Shown piece after piece: positions 1-8,550 of a stretch of DNA of 64,000 nucleotides; position 1 is the first letter of the stretch; each line of letters opens with the position of its first letter. The notes below the pieces were generated by a model. That model did not search any database. It saw nothing but the letters and a program-made list of their open reading frames with translations, and was not told where the DNA came from. Source of the stretch: CAIYZT01 sp031385445 (GTDB taxonomy: Bacteria > Pseudomonadota > Alphaproteobacteria > Rhodobacterales > Rhodobacteraceae); NCBI GenBank assembly GCA_031385445.1, contig JANNBM010000056.1:310001-374000 (forward strand), read 5' to 3'. The position numbers were made by a program, and so were the translations under genes.

Positions 1-321
1 GGCACCATTGTGATGGGCGAAGATGTGCGGATCAGCCGGGTCGCTGTGGCGCAGGGCAATCTGACCCTGCGCGTGTCCGAAGCGCCGGTCGTGGTGCAGC
101 CCAATCCCTTTGCCGAGGGCGAGACGATCGTGGTGCCCCGCTCGCAAGTCGACATTCAGACCGAGCCGGGCATCGGTCTGGCCGAGGTGTCAGACGGAAC
201 CTCGCTGTCCGAAGTTGTGGCCGGGTTGAACGCGCTGGGCGTCGCGCCCAATGACATGATCGACATTCTGAAAAGCATCAATGCGGCCGGCGCGCTTCAT
301 GCCGAGTTTCTGGTGAACTAA
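1..321 (+). CDS. flgI: Flagellar P-ring protein FlgI, C-terminal part (5' truncated by window edge)
   Basis: The frame is open from the first base and encodes the last 106 residues of a FlgI-type P-ring subunit. FlgI forms the periplasmic ring around the flagellar rod at the peptidoglycan layer. The visible part has the typical C-terminal layout: a segment with VVVPRSQVDI, then a helical end with NALGVAPNDMIDIL and a final AGALHAEFLV that closes many FlgI proteins. The start and signal peptide lie outside the window. It converges on fliP with a long hairpin between them. The assignment rests on this C-terminal signature only, but the flagellar context supports it. Confidence 0.88.
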   Translation, partial: GTIVMGEDVRISRVAVAQGNLTLRVSEAPVVVQPNPFAEGETIVVPRSQVDIQTEPGIGLAEVSDGTSLSEVVAGLNALGVAPNDMIDILKSINAAGALHAEFLVN

Positions 322-438
322 AGCGGGATGGGGTTTCACGCAAACCAAGGAATTCCGGGAAACCCGTTCGAGCGTCTGCGAGAGGCAGCGATTTCCGGTT
401 CCGGCGAAACCCATCGCGATCTGACGCTCCGGCAGATA

Positions 439-477
439 AGACAAAGACCGCCAAGGAATGCCCGGCGGTCGTTGTCT
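439..477. terminator. Hairpin between convergent flgI and fliP
   Basis: An inverted repeat with arms AGACAAAGACCGCC and GGCGGTCGTTGTCT (one internal mismatch) and an 11-nt loop sits between the convergent stops of flgI and fliP. On the plus strand the right arm ends TTGTCTTT, giving a short T-rich tail. It probably serves as a terminator for one or both directions. No other feature is seen in the 170-bp gap. Confidence 0.6.
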
Positions 478-493
478 TTGGCGCGGGGCGGTG

Positions 494-1240
494 TCACATG
501 TAGCTGCGGACAAGTGCCGAGGAGATGAGCGTCCAGCCATCAGCGACCACGAAGAAAGCAAGCTTGAACGGCAGCGAAACCACTGCGGGCGGCACCATCA
601 TCATGCCCATCGACATCAAAATGGCCGATGTCACGAGATCAATCACCAGAAACGGCAGATAGATCAGAAAACCGATCTCAAAGGCTCTGGCGATTTCGGA
701 CAGGAGGAACGAGGGGATCAGCAGCGAGAGTGGGGCATCCACGGGCGCGACGCCGCTGACCTGCCGCAGATTGGCCAGGGCGACAAAGGTATCCGGGTCG
801 AGCCGCGCCGCCATGAAGCCGCGAAAAGGGATCATGGTTTCGGTGAAAGCTGTGGGCAGATCCATCGTGCCCAGCGACAAAGGTTCCAGCCCGCGCACCC
901 ATGCCTCGGTCAGGACCGGATCCATGACGAACCAGGTCAGGAACATGGCGAGGCTGACGAGCATCAGGTTCGGTGGGGCCTGTTGCAGGCCGATGGCTTG
1001 GCGCAGGATGGACAGAACGGTCACGATGAACGGAAAGCAGGTGATCATGACGGCCAGACCCGGCACGATGCTGAGCACGGTCATCAGAAGAAGCAGCTGG
1101 ATCGTCCGGCCTGACAGGCTGTCAGGGCCGCCAAAGTCGATCGAGATGTCCTGCGCCAGGATCGGCCCCGTCGTCAGAGCCAGTGCCAGAAAAGTGGCCC
1201 CGACCAGCAGCGCGCCGCGCGGAAGCCGGGTAATGATCAA
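494..1240 (-). CDS. fliP: Flagellar export apparatus membrane protein FliP
   Basis: This 248-residue protein is a core subunit of the FliPQR gate of the flagellar type III export machine in the inner membrane. It has an N-terminal signal-like segment ending near LTTGPILA, as FliP proteins usually do. Hydrophobic segments follow near residues 45-75 and 85-105, with a C-terminal pair containing the family-typical stretch FLLSEIARAFEIGF and then MGMMMVPP. Its length is normal for FliP. The start overlaps fliN by 4 bp, so it is the last gene of a translationally coupled fliF-fliH-like-fliN-fliP block. FliQ is not in the window; FliR is encoded about 10 kb away. Confidence 0.95.
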   Translation of the reverse strand: MIITRLPRGALLVGATFLALALTTGPILAQDISIDFGGPDSLSGRTIQLLLLMTVLSIVPGLAVMITCFPFIVTVLSILRQAIGLQQAPPNLMLVSLAMFLTWFVMDPVLTEAWVRGLEPLSLGTMDLPTAFTETMIPFRGFMAARLDPDTFVALANLRQVSGVAPVDAPLSLLIPSFLLSEIARAFEIGFLIYLPFLVIDLVTSAILMSMGMMMVPPAVVSLPFKLAFFVVADGWTLISSALVRSYM

Positions 1241-1506
1241 AGCCCGCCCCGCAGATTGGCCACTTCGGTCAGGCGTACGGCCAGCTGCCCGGCCTGATCA
1301 CCCTCCATCTCCTGCAACTCGCCACGGGCAATCAGACGGTCCCCGACGTAAAGCTCCACCGGGTCATCCACCCGGCGGTCCAGCGGCAGGATGGCATCTT
1401 TGCCGAGCGAAAGCAGATCGCGCACCAAAGGCCGGGCTTTGCCGACCGAAATGACAACTTCGATCGGGACTTGGGCGAAGGGGTTTGTGTCGCTTAGGTT
1501 AACCAT
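1237..1506 (-). CDS. fliN: Flagellar motor switch protein FliN (short form)
   Basis: This 89-residue protein consists almost entirely of a SpoA/FliN C-terminal domain. It begins with a PIEVVISVGKARPLVRDLL-type stretch, followed by the LPLDRRVDDPVELYVGDRLIARGEL strand pattern that forms the C-ring base. It lacks the long N-terminal extension of enteric FliN. FliN with FliM and FliG forms the switch complex that binds CheY-P and also docks the export ATPase complex. It overlaps the upstream FliH-like gene by 8 bp and fliP by 4 bp. FliM and FliG are not in this window. Confidence 0.93.
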   Translation of the reverse strand: MVNLSDTNPFAQVPIEVVISVGKARPLVRDLLSLGKDAILPLDRRVDDPVELYVGDRLIARGELQEMEGDQAGQLAVRLTEVANLRGGL

Positions 1507-2101
1507 TGTTGGGGTCCTTTCTGTTCAGGGCGAAGAAATCTTGGACGGCGCTTGCGATGCGGGCGATGGCGTCGTCCAGGTCGATCTGGGTTTCCCCGGA
1601 TTTGAAACGAATGTAGGCCGACCCCTCGCCCAACGAATCCTCGTCCAAGATCTGCACAGGCAGGCCGGAATTGTCTTCGATCAGCGCTTCAACGGCGGCG
1701 CGGGCGGCGGGGTTGATCACGACGGTGATGGGCGCTTCGGCTGTTTGCGCGGTGATCGGGCGCAAGATGTGGAGGATCATCGGCGCAAGGCTGGCCCGCG
1801 CGAGATCCGGCAGAACCCGCTCTATCACGCTGGTCAAAAGCGGCTCTAACGCGTGCAAAATGTGCTGGCGAGCTTCGTGATAGGTAAAACTAAGCGTTTG
1901 CAGAGTGCGGGCAAAATCGGCTTTGATTCGGGTCTGATCATCAGTTTGGGCTGATGCGGCATCGTCCCATCCCGCCTGATACCCCGTGTCATAGGCGGCA
2001 AGTTTTGCCTCTTCCAGCGCGAGGGTATCCATCACCACCGTGTCCGTCAGTCCGGGGAGTTTTTTCCCCTCGTCCACGAAAACTTCCAGTTTCAGTGCCA
2101 T
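1499..2101 (-). CDS. FliH-like flagellar assembly protein
   Basis: This 200-residue soluble protein has no membrane segment. An acidic helical N-terminal part (LEEAKLAAYDTGYQAGWDDA, with a GYxxGxxxA-type repeat typical of FliH/HrpE proteins) is followed by a mixed C-terminal domain containing ITVVINPAARAAVEALI and the QIDLDDAIARI end. FliH proteins bind and regulate the export ATPase FliI and tether it to FliN. Its position between fliF and fliN, with an ATGA overlap to fliF, supports this. Sequence similarity within the FliH group is low, so the name is by features and context. No fliI gene is present nearby. Confidence 0.72.
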   Translation of the reverse strand: MALKLEVFVDEGKKLPGLTDTVVMDTLALEEAKLAAYDTGYQAGWDDAASAQTDDQTRIKADFARTLQTLSFTYHEARQHILHALEPLLTSVIERVLPDLARASLAPMILHILRPITAQTAEAPITVVINPAARAAVEALIEDNSGLPVQILDEDSLGEGSAYIRFKSGETQIDLDDAIARIASAVQDFFALNRKDPNNG

Positions 2102-3702
2102 CAGGCAGGCTCCTCACTTTGTTCCATCCAGCCGCGCAGGATCTCGATCGATTCGGCCTGCCGCTCATCGATCAGTCGGCGCAGGCGTTCGATTGGATCG
2201 TTTGGCGGGTTGGGCCCCGTATCGTCAGCCGCGCCCATGGACTCGTAGTCGTCGATTGTCCCGTTCAAGACCGGAAAACCTTCGGCTCTGAAACCGCCGG
2301 GCAAGGCAAGCGTGTCTCCCCCCGCAGGCGCCGGCAAAAGCCCAACCGATGTGGTCTGGCGCAAGGTCAGAATCGGGCGCAGCACGAAAAGCCCAAGGAT
2401 CAGGGCCACAAGGGCGAGAACCACGAGCTGAATAAGCTGCATCACGTTGATCGGCCCCAGACCGGCCATAATTCCTGCTTCAACCAGGGTGCCGGCTGTT
2501 CCGGCTGGTTGAAAATTCAATTCCTTGAGCGTCAGCACGTCCCCGCGCGTGGTGTCCAGTCCGACAGCGCTGGAAACCAACTCGGTCAAGGCGGCCAATT
2601 CTTCGGCAGGGCGGGGTTGTTTGGAGACGGTTCCATCGGCCGCAACCACATCCATCCCGTCGACAATCACGGCAACGGAAAGCTTGCGAATGGCGCCGGG
2701 AACCTTCAGAACTTCACGCTGGCTTTGGCTGACCTCATAATTCACCTGCTCGCGCGTGCCATTCGTCTGCGATTTGGCCCCGCTGCTCGCCGCCCCGCCC
2801 GCGCCATCCGGCAGGTTGGAGGCGACCGTGACCGCCCCCCCATCGGACCCCTGCGTCGAGCCGGTATTTTCTTCGGTATCGGTGGAAATCGCCACCCGTT
2901 CTTGCGGATCAATCCGGCTTTCGGTCAGCGTTTCGCTTTCGGTGACCAGATCGACCGTGACCTCGACCACCGCTTTGCCCGCCCCGACATGCGAGGACAA
3001 AAGCCGCTCGACACTGCGTTTGATCTCTTCGGCGCGCCCCGAGGCCGCGATTCCGGGCGACAGCGATGCGTCCTCGTTCGGCATCAGCCCGCGCAAACTG
3101 TCAATCACCTCAACATCTTCGGGACGCAGGTTCATCACGGCCGCGGCGACCAGATGCCGGATCGCCTTGGCCTGATCGGATGTCAGGCCGCCGCCCGAGG
3201 TGACAGTGATGCTCGCCGAAGGGGCGCCATCGGGGGTAAACGGCTGATTCGCGCCCTGTGCAATATGCACGCGCGCGGAACGGATCGCAGGATTGGACAG
3301 GATTGTGCGGGCCAACTCCCCCTCTTTGGCGCGCCAATAGGCGGCGTCGAACATCTGCGACGTGGTGCCAAAGCCGGAAAGCGAATCAAGCAGTTCATAA
3401 CCGGTCCCGGAATTCGCGGGCAGACCTTCGGCGGCCAGGGTCATTCGAAGGCTGTCGCGCATCGCGCTATCGACCGAAATCGCATCGCCGTCGATCTGAT
3501 AGGCCACACCGTTTTGTTCAAGCGCGGCAATCACATCGCCTGATGCCGCCCGATCAAGGCCGGAATAAAGCAAGGCCATCTGCGGCTCGCTCGCCGAGCG
3601 CGCCAAAGTGAGAATCGCCAGGAACATGGCAAGCGTTGCCCCGACGACGATGATTTGTCGTCTTAGACCAAGGTTTTGCCAGATCGTGACCAGATTCTGC
3701 AC
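2101..3702 (-). CDS. fliF: Flagellar MS-ring protein FliF
   Basis: This 533-residue protein forms the MS ring in the inner membrane, the base on which rotor and export gate are built. An N-terminal membrane segment lies near residues 16-36 (IIVVGATLAMFLAIL). A YscJ/FliF periplasmic domain follows, with LYSGLDRAASGDVIAALEQNGV and GYELLDSLSGFGTTSQMFDAAYWRAKEGELARTI-type signatures. A second membrane segment lies near 430-452. The C-terminal tail of about 80 residues ends in a helical stretch (ERLRRLIDERQAESIEILRGWM), the usual FliG-binding region. It is the first gene of the leftward block and divergent from fliL; its stop overlaps the next start as ATGA. Confidence 0.95.
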   Translation of the reverse strand: MQNLVTIWQNLGLRRQIIVVGATLAMFLAILTLARSASEPQMALLYSGLDRAASGDVIAALEQNGVAYQIDGDAISVDSAMRDSLRMTLAAEGLPANSGTGYELLDSLSGFGTTSQMFDAAYWRAKEGELARTILSNPAIRSARVHIAQGANQPFTPDGAPSASITVTSGGGLTSDQAKAIRHLVAAAVMNLRPEDVEVIDSLRGLMPNEDASLSPGIAASGRAEEIKRSVERLLSSHVGAGKAVVEVTVDLVTESETLTESRIDPQERVAISTDTEENTGSTQGSDGGAVTVASNLPDGAGGAASSGAKSQTNGTREQVNYEVSQSQREVLKVPGAIRKLSVAVIVDGMDVVAADGTVSKQPRPAEELAALTELVSSAVGLDTTRGDVLTLKELNFQPAGTAGTLVEAGIMAGLGPINVMQLIQLVVLALVALILGLFVLRPILTLRQTTSVGLLPAPAGGDTLALPGGFRAEGFPVLNGTIDDYESMGAADDTGPNPPNDPIERLRRLIDERQAESIEILRGWMEQSEEPA

Positions 3703-3756
3703 TGTGTTCTCCCAAACGGCTTCTGCCTGAATAAGGACAGTTCTGACGGATCGGGC

Positions 3757-3771
3757 TTAACAATCGGTTAG
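3757..3771. promoter_or_regulatory. Possible CtrA-type site between fliF and fliL
   Basis: The 85-bp divergent region between fliF and fliL contains TTAACAATCGGTTAG, which fits TTAA-N7-TTAA with one mismatch. CtrA controls flagellar genes in many alphaproteobacteria, so a site here could act on both directions. This is a short motif match in an AT-poor genome and has not been tested. No convincing -35/-10 pair was identified. Confidence 0.35.
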
Positions 3772-3787
3772 TGTCCCTCTGTCAAAA

Positions 3788-4300
3788 GTGAGTTTGAAGA
3801 AAGTTCTGGAGGCAGCTGTGGCGAATGAGGACGGGCCCCCCGGGGTGGCACCAAAGAAGCGGTCAAAATTGCCTATAATTCTGGGGCTTGTGCTTTTTTT
3901 GGGGCTGGGCGGCGGCGGTTTTTATGCCGTCTATTCGGGGATGATTCTCGGTCCGGCAAAAGAGCATGTGGCCGAGGGTGTCGGGGCGGAGGCTTTGCCG
4001 GAAATCGCCTTTTTGCCTGTCGATCCTTTGACGATTACCATCGGCAAAGAGCCCGCGATGCGCCATCTGCGCTTTGTGTCCCAAATCGAAGTGGGCAAGG
4101 CCTATGCCGACGAAGTCGCGATGCTGATGCCGCGAATTCTTGACGTTTTGAACGGATATTTGCGCGCGGTCGATCCGGCGGAGCTGGAAGATCCCAGCGC
4201 GCTGGTGCGGGTGCGCGCCCAAATCCTGCGGCGAATCCAGATCGTTACCGGTGAAGGGCGCGTGCGCGACCTTTTGATCACCGAATACATCCTGAACTAG
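3788..4300 (+). CDS. fliL: Flagellar basal body-associated protein FliL
   Basis: This 170-residue protein uses a GTG start. A cytoplasmic N-terminus with basic residues (KKRSKLP) precedes one membrane segment near residues 27-50 rich in Gly/Leu. The periplasmic FliL domain carries FLPVDPLTITIG and RHLRFVSQIEV, and it ends RVRDLLITEYILN. FliL associates with the stator and supports torque at high load. It leads the rightward block that includes a MotE-like gene and motA, matching a stator role. Its length is typical. The start was chosen because the frame opens there and no better codon follows before the conserved part. Confidence 0.92.
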   Translation: MSLKKVLEAAVANEDGPPGVAPKKRSKLPIILGLVLFLGLGGGGFYAVYSGMILGPAKEHVAEGVGAEALPEIAFLPVDPLTITIGKEPAMRHLRFVSQIEVGKAYADEVAMLMPRILDVLNGYLRAVDPAELEDPSALVRVRAQILRRIQIVTGEGRVRDLLITEYILN

Positions 4301-4309
4301 GGGGCCAGA

Positions 4310-4711
4310 ATGGCGCTGATTGCGGATATGTTGATGGCGGCAGGGGCTTTTGGCGCTGCAATCTATTGCTTTGTTTTGTCGGGGCGGCTGAAAAAGTTCG
4401 CGGCGCTTGAAAGCGGGATGGGCGGCGCGATTGCGGTGCTGTCGGTACAGGTTGACGACATGACAAAGGCGCTTGCCGCTGCGGGAATGGCGGCAACCGG
4501 CTCTGCGAGCAATCTGGACACGCTGACGCGGCGCGCGGAATCTGTTGCCGCAAAGCTGGAACTGCTCGTTGCCTCTATGCACGATTTGCCCGACGAACCG
4601 CCACGGCAAGAGGCGGGTGCGGATCTTGTGCCTCTGACGTCTTCGCGCCCGCGCCCGCGCGTTGTGCGCAGCAGGCTTGGGTCTGATGATGGAATGGAGG
4701 CCGCTGAATGA
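4310..4711 (+). CDS. Small membrane-anchored coiled-coil protein in the flagellar cluster
   Basis: This 133-residue protein has one membrane segment near residues 5-24, followed by a helical region (about 30-80) with heptad-like Ala/Leu/Val spacing, and a Pro/Arg-rich tail ending in acidic residues. I do not recognise a named family. Genes of this size and layout occur between fliL and motA in flagellar clusters of Rhodobacterales, so a flagellar or stator-linked role is inferred. It lies 9 bp after fliL and its stop overlaps the next start (ATGA). A topology with a short periplasmic end and a cytoplasmic helix, or the reverse, are both possible. Confidence 0.6.
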   Translation: MALIADMLMAAGAFGAAIYCFVLSGRLKKFAALESGMGGAIAVLSVQVDDMTKALAAAGMAATGSASNLDTLTRRAESVAAKLELLVASMHDLPDEPPRQEAGADLVPLTSSRPRPRVVRSRLGSDDGMEAAE

Positions 4712-5286
4712 GCCAAACGCGCAGAAAATCCGGCCCGGGAACCTTGGTCATATTGGCACTTTTGCTCGCCTCATCTGGCGCCATGCGCCTTGGCGCAGAG
4801 GCTGGCAAAGCCATGGCCGAAACTGGCTCTGGTGACGATGCAATGTCCGCAGAAGGATCGCCCCCCGCTGAATGCCCCGCCCCGCCCGCAGCTTTGGCAG
4901 CGGCACTTGCCGAACGGGCGGCGGACATCGAAAACAAATCGGCCGCCCTCGACGAGCGTATGGCCGCCCTGACTTTGGCGGAAAAGGCGATTACCATCCG
5001 GTTGGCAGAGCTGGACACCAGTGAAGCAAAGCTGCGCGATACTCTGTCGATCGCCGACGGCGCGGCGGAGGAGGACCTCGCCCGGCTCACCTCGGTTTAC
5101 GAAGCCATGAAGCCTAAGGATGCCGCGGCGCTGTTCGAAACCATGGAGCCCGAATTCGCCGCCGGGTTTTTGGGCCGCATGCGCCCCGAACTTGCCGCTC
5201 CGGTGCTTTCAGGGATGAAACCCGAAACGGCCTACACGATTTCGGCAATGATCGCCGGACGAAACGCGCTGGTGCCCAAGCAATAG
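4708..5286 (+). CDS. MotE-like flagellar protein
   Basis: This 192-residue protein has an N-terminal hydrophobic segment near residues 10-30 (TLVILALLLASSGAM). A long Ala/Glu/Lys-rich helix near 60-115 likely forms a coiled coil. The C-terminal domain has MgtE-N/FliG-like repeats: YEAMKPKDAAALFETM, EFAAGFLGRMRPELAAPVLSGM, and PETAYTISAMIAG. This layout is that of MotE, a periplasmic chaperone for MotC described in Rhizobiales, and of related proteins in Rhodobacterales fla clusters. It precedes motA. Here the gene two downstream, a large secreted protein, may be its partner (inference). Confidence 0.75.
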   Translation: MSQTRRKSGPGTLVILALLLASSGAMRLGAEAGKAMAETGSGDDAMSAEGSPPAECPAPPAALAAALAERAADIENKSAALDERMAALTLAEKAITIRLAELDTSEAKLRDTLSIADGAAEEDLARLTSVYEAMKPKDAAALFETMEPEFAAGFLGRMRPELAAPVLSGMKPETAYTISAMIAGRNALVPKQ

Positions 5287-5356
5287 GGCCGCCTGTCAGA
5301 GTTTCTTAACCCGCGTCTGAGACAGTTGCCTTGTGGGAATCTGAAGGGGTCAATCG

Positions 5357-6226
5357 ATGGTTGGGGCAATAGGTATCGCTGTCATTCTTGTGATGGTGTT
5401 CGGCGGTTTCATCATTCACGGCGGCAAGATGGAGCCGATTCTCGAAGCGTTGCCGTTCGAGATGATCATGATCGGCGGGGCGGCGGTGGGGGCATTCCTT
5501 GTGTCTAACGATATCGCGGCGGTTAAAAGTACGGCCAAGGACGTCGCCAAGGTTTTTAAGGGACCGAAATGGAAACCTTCCGATTTTCGCGACCTTTTGT
5601 GCATGTTGTTCGAGCTGATCCGCGTCGCCCGCGACAATCCGGTGGCACTTGAAGAGCATATCGAAAATCCGCATGACTCTGCGATCTTTGGGAAATATCC
5701 GAAAATTCAACATGACCATGACACGGTTGATCTGATTGCAGACACCATGCGAGCGGCATCGATGAACTACGACGACCCTCATCAGGTCGAAGAGGTTCTG
5801 GACAAACGGGTTGAGGCGGCTTTGGCCCATGCGATGCATTCCAGCCACGCCCTGCAATCCATGGCCGACGCGCTTCCCGCCCTCGGCATCGTTGCGGCCG
5901 TTTTGGGCGTTATCAAGACCATGGGTTCGCTCGACCAGCCGCCCGAAATCTTGGGCGCGATGATCGGCTCGGCGCTGGTCGGAACCTTTTTGGGGGTGTT
6001 TCTCGCTTACGGTCTGATGGGCCCCTTCGCGGCGCGGCTGAAAACGGTGACCGAAGATGATGGCCACTTTTACCAGTTGGTTCGTGAAGTGTTGGTGGCC
6101 AACTTGCACCGCCACCCGCCGAACATCTGCATTGAAGTCGGGCGGCAAAACACGCCGCACCACGTCCGGCCCAGCTTTTCCGCGCTTGAGGAGTCTTTGC
6201 GTTCCTTGAAACAAGAGGCGGCTTGA
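5357..6226 (+). CDS. motA: Flagellar motor stator protein MotA
   Basis: This 289-residue protein forms the proton-driven stator with MotB. It has four membrane segments: an N-terminal pair near residues 3-50 and a C-terminal pair near 175-230. The second pair carries the conserved PALGIVAAVLGVI and GALVGTFLGVFLAYG-type stretches with the channel-lining proline. The long cytoplasmic loop holds the charged rotor-contact region (RDLLCMLFELIRVARDNPVALEEHI). GAAGGGG lies 6 bp before the ATG, which fixes the start. No motB follows; the next gene starts directly at the stop codon and is not MotB. MotB must be encoded elsewhere. Confidence 0.95.
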   Translation: MVGAIGIAVILVMVFGGFIIHGGKMEPILEALPFEMIMIGGAAVGAFLVSNDIAAVKSTAKDVAKVFKGPKWKPSDFRDLLCMLFELIRVARDNPVALEEHIENPHDSAIFGKYPKIQHDHDTVDLIADTMRAASMNYDDPHQVEEVLDKRVEAALAHAMHSSHALQSMADALPALGIVAAVLGVIKTMGSLDQPPEILGAMIGSALVGTFLGVFLAYGLMGPFAARLKTVTEDDGHFYQLVREVLVANLHRHPPNICIEVGRQNTPHHVRPSFSALEESLRSLKQEAA

Positions 6227-8470
6227 ATGCTTTTGCGGGCTCTCTTGTTTTGGCTTTTGGCAATGCCCGCCCTGGCCGCGCCAGCCAAGGTCACCTCTGG
6301 GGAACATGAGGGCTTTACCCGTCTTGTGGTCGAATTGGCGCAACCGATGCCATGGCAGGTGGGCCGCAGTTCGGACGGATACGAGTTGCGCTTTGAGGGT
6401 GATCCGAGCCAGTTTGATCTGAGCAAAGCCTTCGCCCTTATTGGCCGAGGCCGGATTGCCAGCCTGTCCGGGGATGACGCAACCGGTATTTTGATGGTGA
6501 CTTTGGGCTGCGCTTGTCATGTCATGGCCTTTGAATTCCGTCCCGGGATAATCGTGATGGATCTTAAAGACGGCCCTCCGCCAATCAATTCGCCCTTTGA
6601 AACGACGCTGACCCCGACCGTGCCAACGAGCCTGCCCAAGCCCGATCCCGTCCCCGCACCCGATCCCAAGGATGTCAGCGCCTTGTCCTCGTCGTGGATG
6701 GACGCAGCGCTTGGCACACAGGCCATGCCCTCCAGCCCCGTGATGAAAGAACCCGCAATCCCTGTGCGCCCGATCGTCGTATCCGCGGATAAGGGGCCTG
6801 CGGCAGACCTTCCAAAACCGCGGTTGCTCGATGTCGGCCTCGGGCCTATGCACGATGATTTGATGCGCGAAATCGCCCGGGGTGCGGCCGATGGCGTTGT
6901 AAACATGCAGCTGGGCAAACAGAGTGAGACCGGTGTTGTCGGCCAAAAAGACACGACGGCTGAGCAGTCCCGCGTCGGCCTTGGTGCCCTTGGCAAATTG
7001 CCGCATATCAGGGTGGAGGGCGCGATGGAGCCGGCGGCCGATCTGGCAGGCGAAGGGGCGCAGTGCCCCACTGACGCGCAGCTGGATTTTGCCGCCTGGG
7101 GGGATGACCGACCCATCTGGGAACAAATTTCAGAGGTTAGACAAGACCTTACCGGCGAATTTGATGTCCCCAACCCAGAGGCGGTATCAAAGGCGATCAA
7201 ATTTCATTTGTTCATCGGATTTGGCCATGAAGCGATTGCCATTGCGGCCAGCCTTGGCTCAGAGGAAACCGATACGGCGCTTTGGCTAAGCCTGGGGCAT
7301 CTTCTGGATGATATGCCCGATCCGGAACCGGCCTTTGCCGGATTTGACCAGTGCGAAAGCGCGGCAGCTCTTTGGGCGCTGTTGGGGCGCCCGGTGGGTG
7401 AGCCGGTGCAGGCCAACTTTCCGGCAATTCAACGAAGTTTTTCGGCGCTTCCCAGCGGTCTGCGTCAAACGATCGGACCAAGACTGATGGACAGGCTGGT
7501 TGCGCTTGACGCGGCGGATGCGGTCAATGTCGTGTCAAGCGCGATCAAACGCGCAGGTGCCGAAGGGGACCGGGGCATTGCCTTGATCGAGGCGGAGGTA
7601 GCCGCCAGAAGTGGGGAGTTTGCCGAGGCAAAGGCGCTGCTCAAGCCGCTTTTGGATGATCCCGGGCCGAACACGCCTGAGGCGGTGGTGCTTTTGATTG
7701 AAGGGCAGGCGGCGCTGGGCCTGCCGGTGCCCGAAGAAACGGTGATCGCGATCGAGGCATTTGCGATGGAACGAAAGAGCGGCCCCGAGGCGGCCCGGTT
7801 CGAGCGGGCCTATTCGCTTGCCCTCGCCTTAAGTGGGAAGTTCAAGGCGGCCTTCGATGTCGCCCCGGCAGCGGCGGACCATCAGGCAGATCTTTGGCGA
7901 CTTTTGGCGAAACTCGGGGATGACGCGACGATTTTAGAACAGGCTTCGCTTAACCCCGCCGACGGCGCCCCGGTCGAGGCTTCTGCCGTGGCCTCGGTCT
8001 TTTCAGAACGCTTCCTGGCCTTGGGATTGCCGGCACAGGCGCAAATCTGGCTTTCGGCGGGGGCAGAAGTTGACCGCCTTTTGGCCGCAAAAATTGCGAT
8101 TGCCAACACGGATGGCCGCTCTGCATTGGTCTATCTTGAGGGAATGGGTTCGCCAGAAGCCGCGACTTTACGGACAGAGGCAAATTTTCTGAACGGAGAT
8201 AACCTTGCCGTCGCCGCCGATCTTGCCGCTGCCGGTGATTTTGCCGGCGAAACCGCCGCCCTTGCCCGTGCGCAGGATTGGGCAAGCCTGCAAGAAAAGG
8301 GACAGGCGCAGTGGAAGGCTGCGGCCAGCACATTGGCCGCAAAACCCGCCGAAGATCCGCTTGGTCCCTTGGCCGAAGCCAGAGCACTGGCCGATCAGGC
8401 CAACCAAACCGGAGCGGCGGTACGGGCGCTTCTCGGTTCGGTCCCTGTGGTCGAAATATCGGCACCCTAG
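6227..8470 (+). CDS. Large secreted protein with AMIN-like N-terminal domain, downstream of motA
   Basis: This 747-residue protein has a signal peptide (residues 1-18, ending ALAA). Residues about 20-115 look like an AMIN-type beta domain: GFTRLVVELAQPMPWQV, then YELRFEG, GRIASLSGD, and a closing GIIVMDLKDG. AMIN domains bind peptidoglycan or target periplasmic proteins. A Pro-rich linker follows (about 125-185). The rest is Ala/Leu-rich helical sequence resembling tetratricopeptide-like repeats (AEVAARSGEFAEAKALLKPLL). It starts at the base after the motA stop codon, so the two are coupled. Rhizobial MotC sits in a comparable place but is shorter; I cannot claim homology. A periplasmic role at the stator is inferred. 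Confidence 0.7.
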   Translation: MLLRALLFWLLAMPALAAPAKVTSGEHEGFTRLVVELAQPMPWQVGRSSDGYELRFEGDPSQFDLSKAFALIGRGRIASLSGDDATGILMVTLGCACHVMAFEFRPGIIVMDLKDGPPPINSPFETTLTPTVPTSLPKPDPVPAPDPKDVSALSSSWMDAALGTQAMPSSPVMKEPAIPVRPIVVSADKGPAADLPKPRLLDVGLGPMHDDLMREIARGAADGVVNMQLGKQSETGVVGQKDTTAEQSRVGLGALGKLPHIRVEGAMEPAADLAGEGAQCPTDAQLDFAAWGDDRPIWEQISEVRQDLTGEFDVPNPEAVSKAIKFHLFIGFGHEAIAIAASLGSEETDTALWLSLGHLLDDMPDPEPAFAGFDQCESAAALWALLGRPVGEPVQANFPAIQRSFSALPSGLRQTIGPRLMDRLVALDAADAVNVVSSAIKRAGAEGDRGIALIEAEVAARSGEFAEAKALLKPLLDDPGPNTPEAVVLLIEGQAALGLPVPEETVIAIEAFAMERKSGPEAARFERAYSLALALSGKFKAAFDVAPAAADHQADLWRLLAKLGDDATILEQASLNPADGAPVEASAVASVFSERFLALGLPAQAQIWLSAGAEVDRLLAAKIAIANTDGRSALVYLEGMGSPEAATLRTEANFLNGDNLAVAADLAAAGDFAGETAALARAQDWASLQEKGQAQWKAAASTLAAKPAEDPLGPLAEARALADQANQTGAAVRALLGSVPVVEISAP

Positions 8471-8550
8471 GAGGAAAAGTTACTCTTCCGAAAGGACTTG
8501 GGCCCTAGGCTGGCGAGAAGCCCCGAGAGGGAATCCGACCGGAGAATCCG

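Noticed and set aside
1954..3543. Open frame of 529 codons opposite fliF
   Set aside because: Same effect of GC-rich third positions; fliF is certain.
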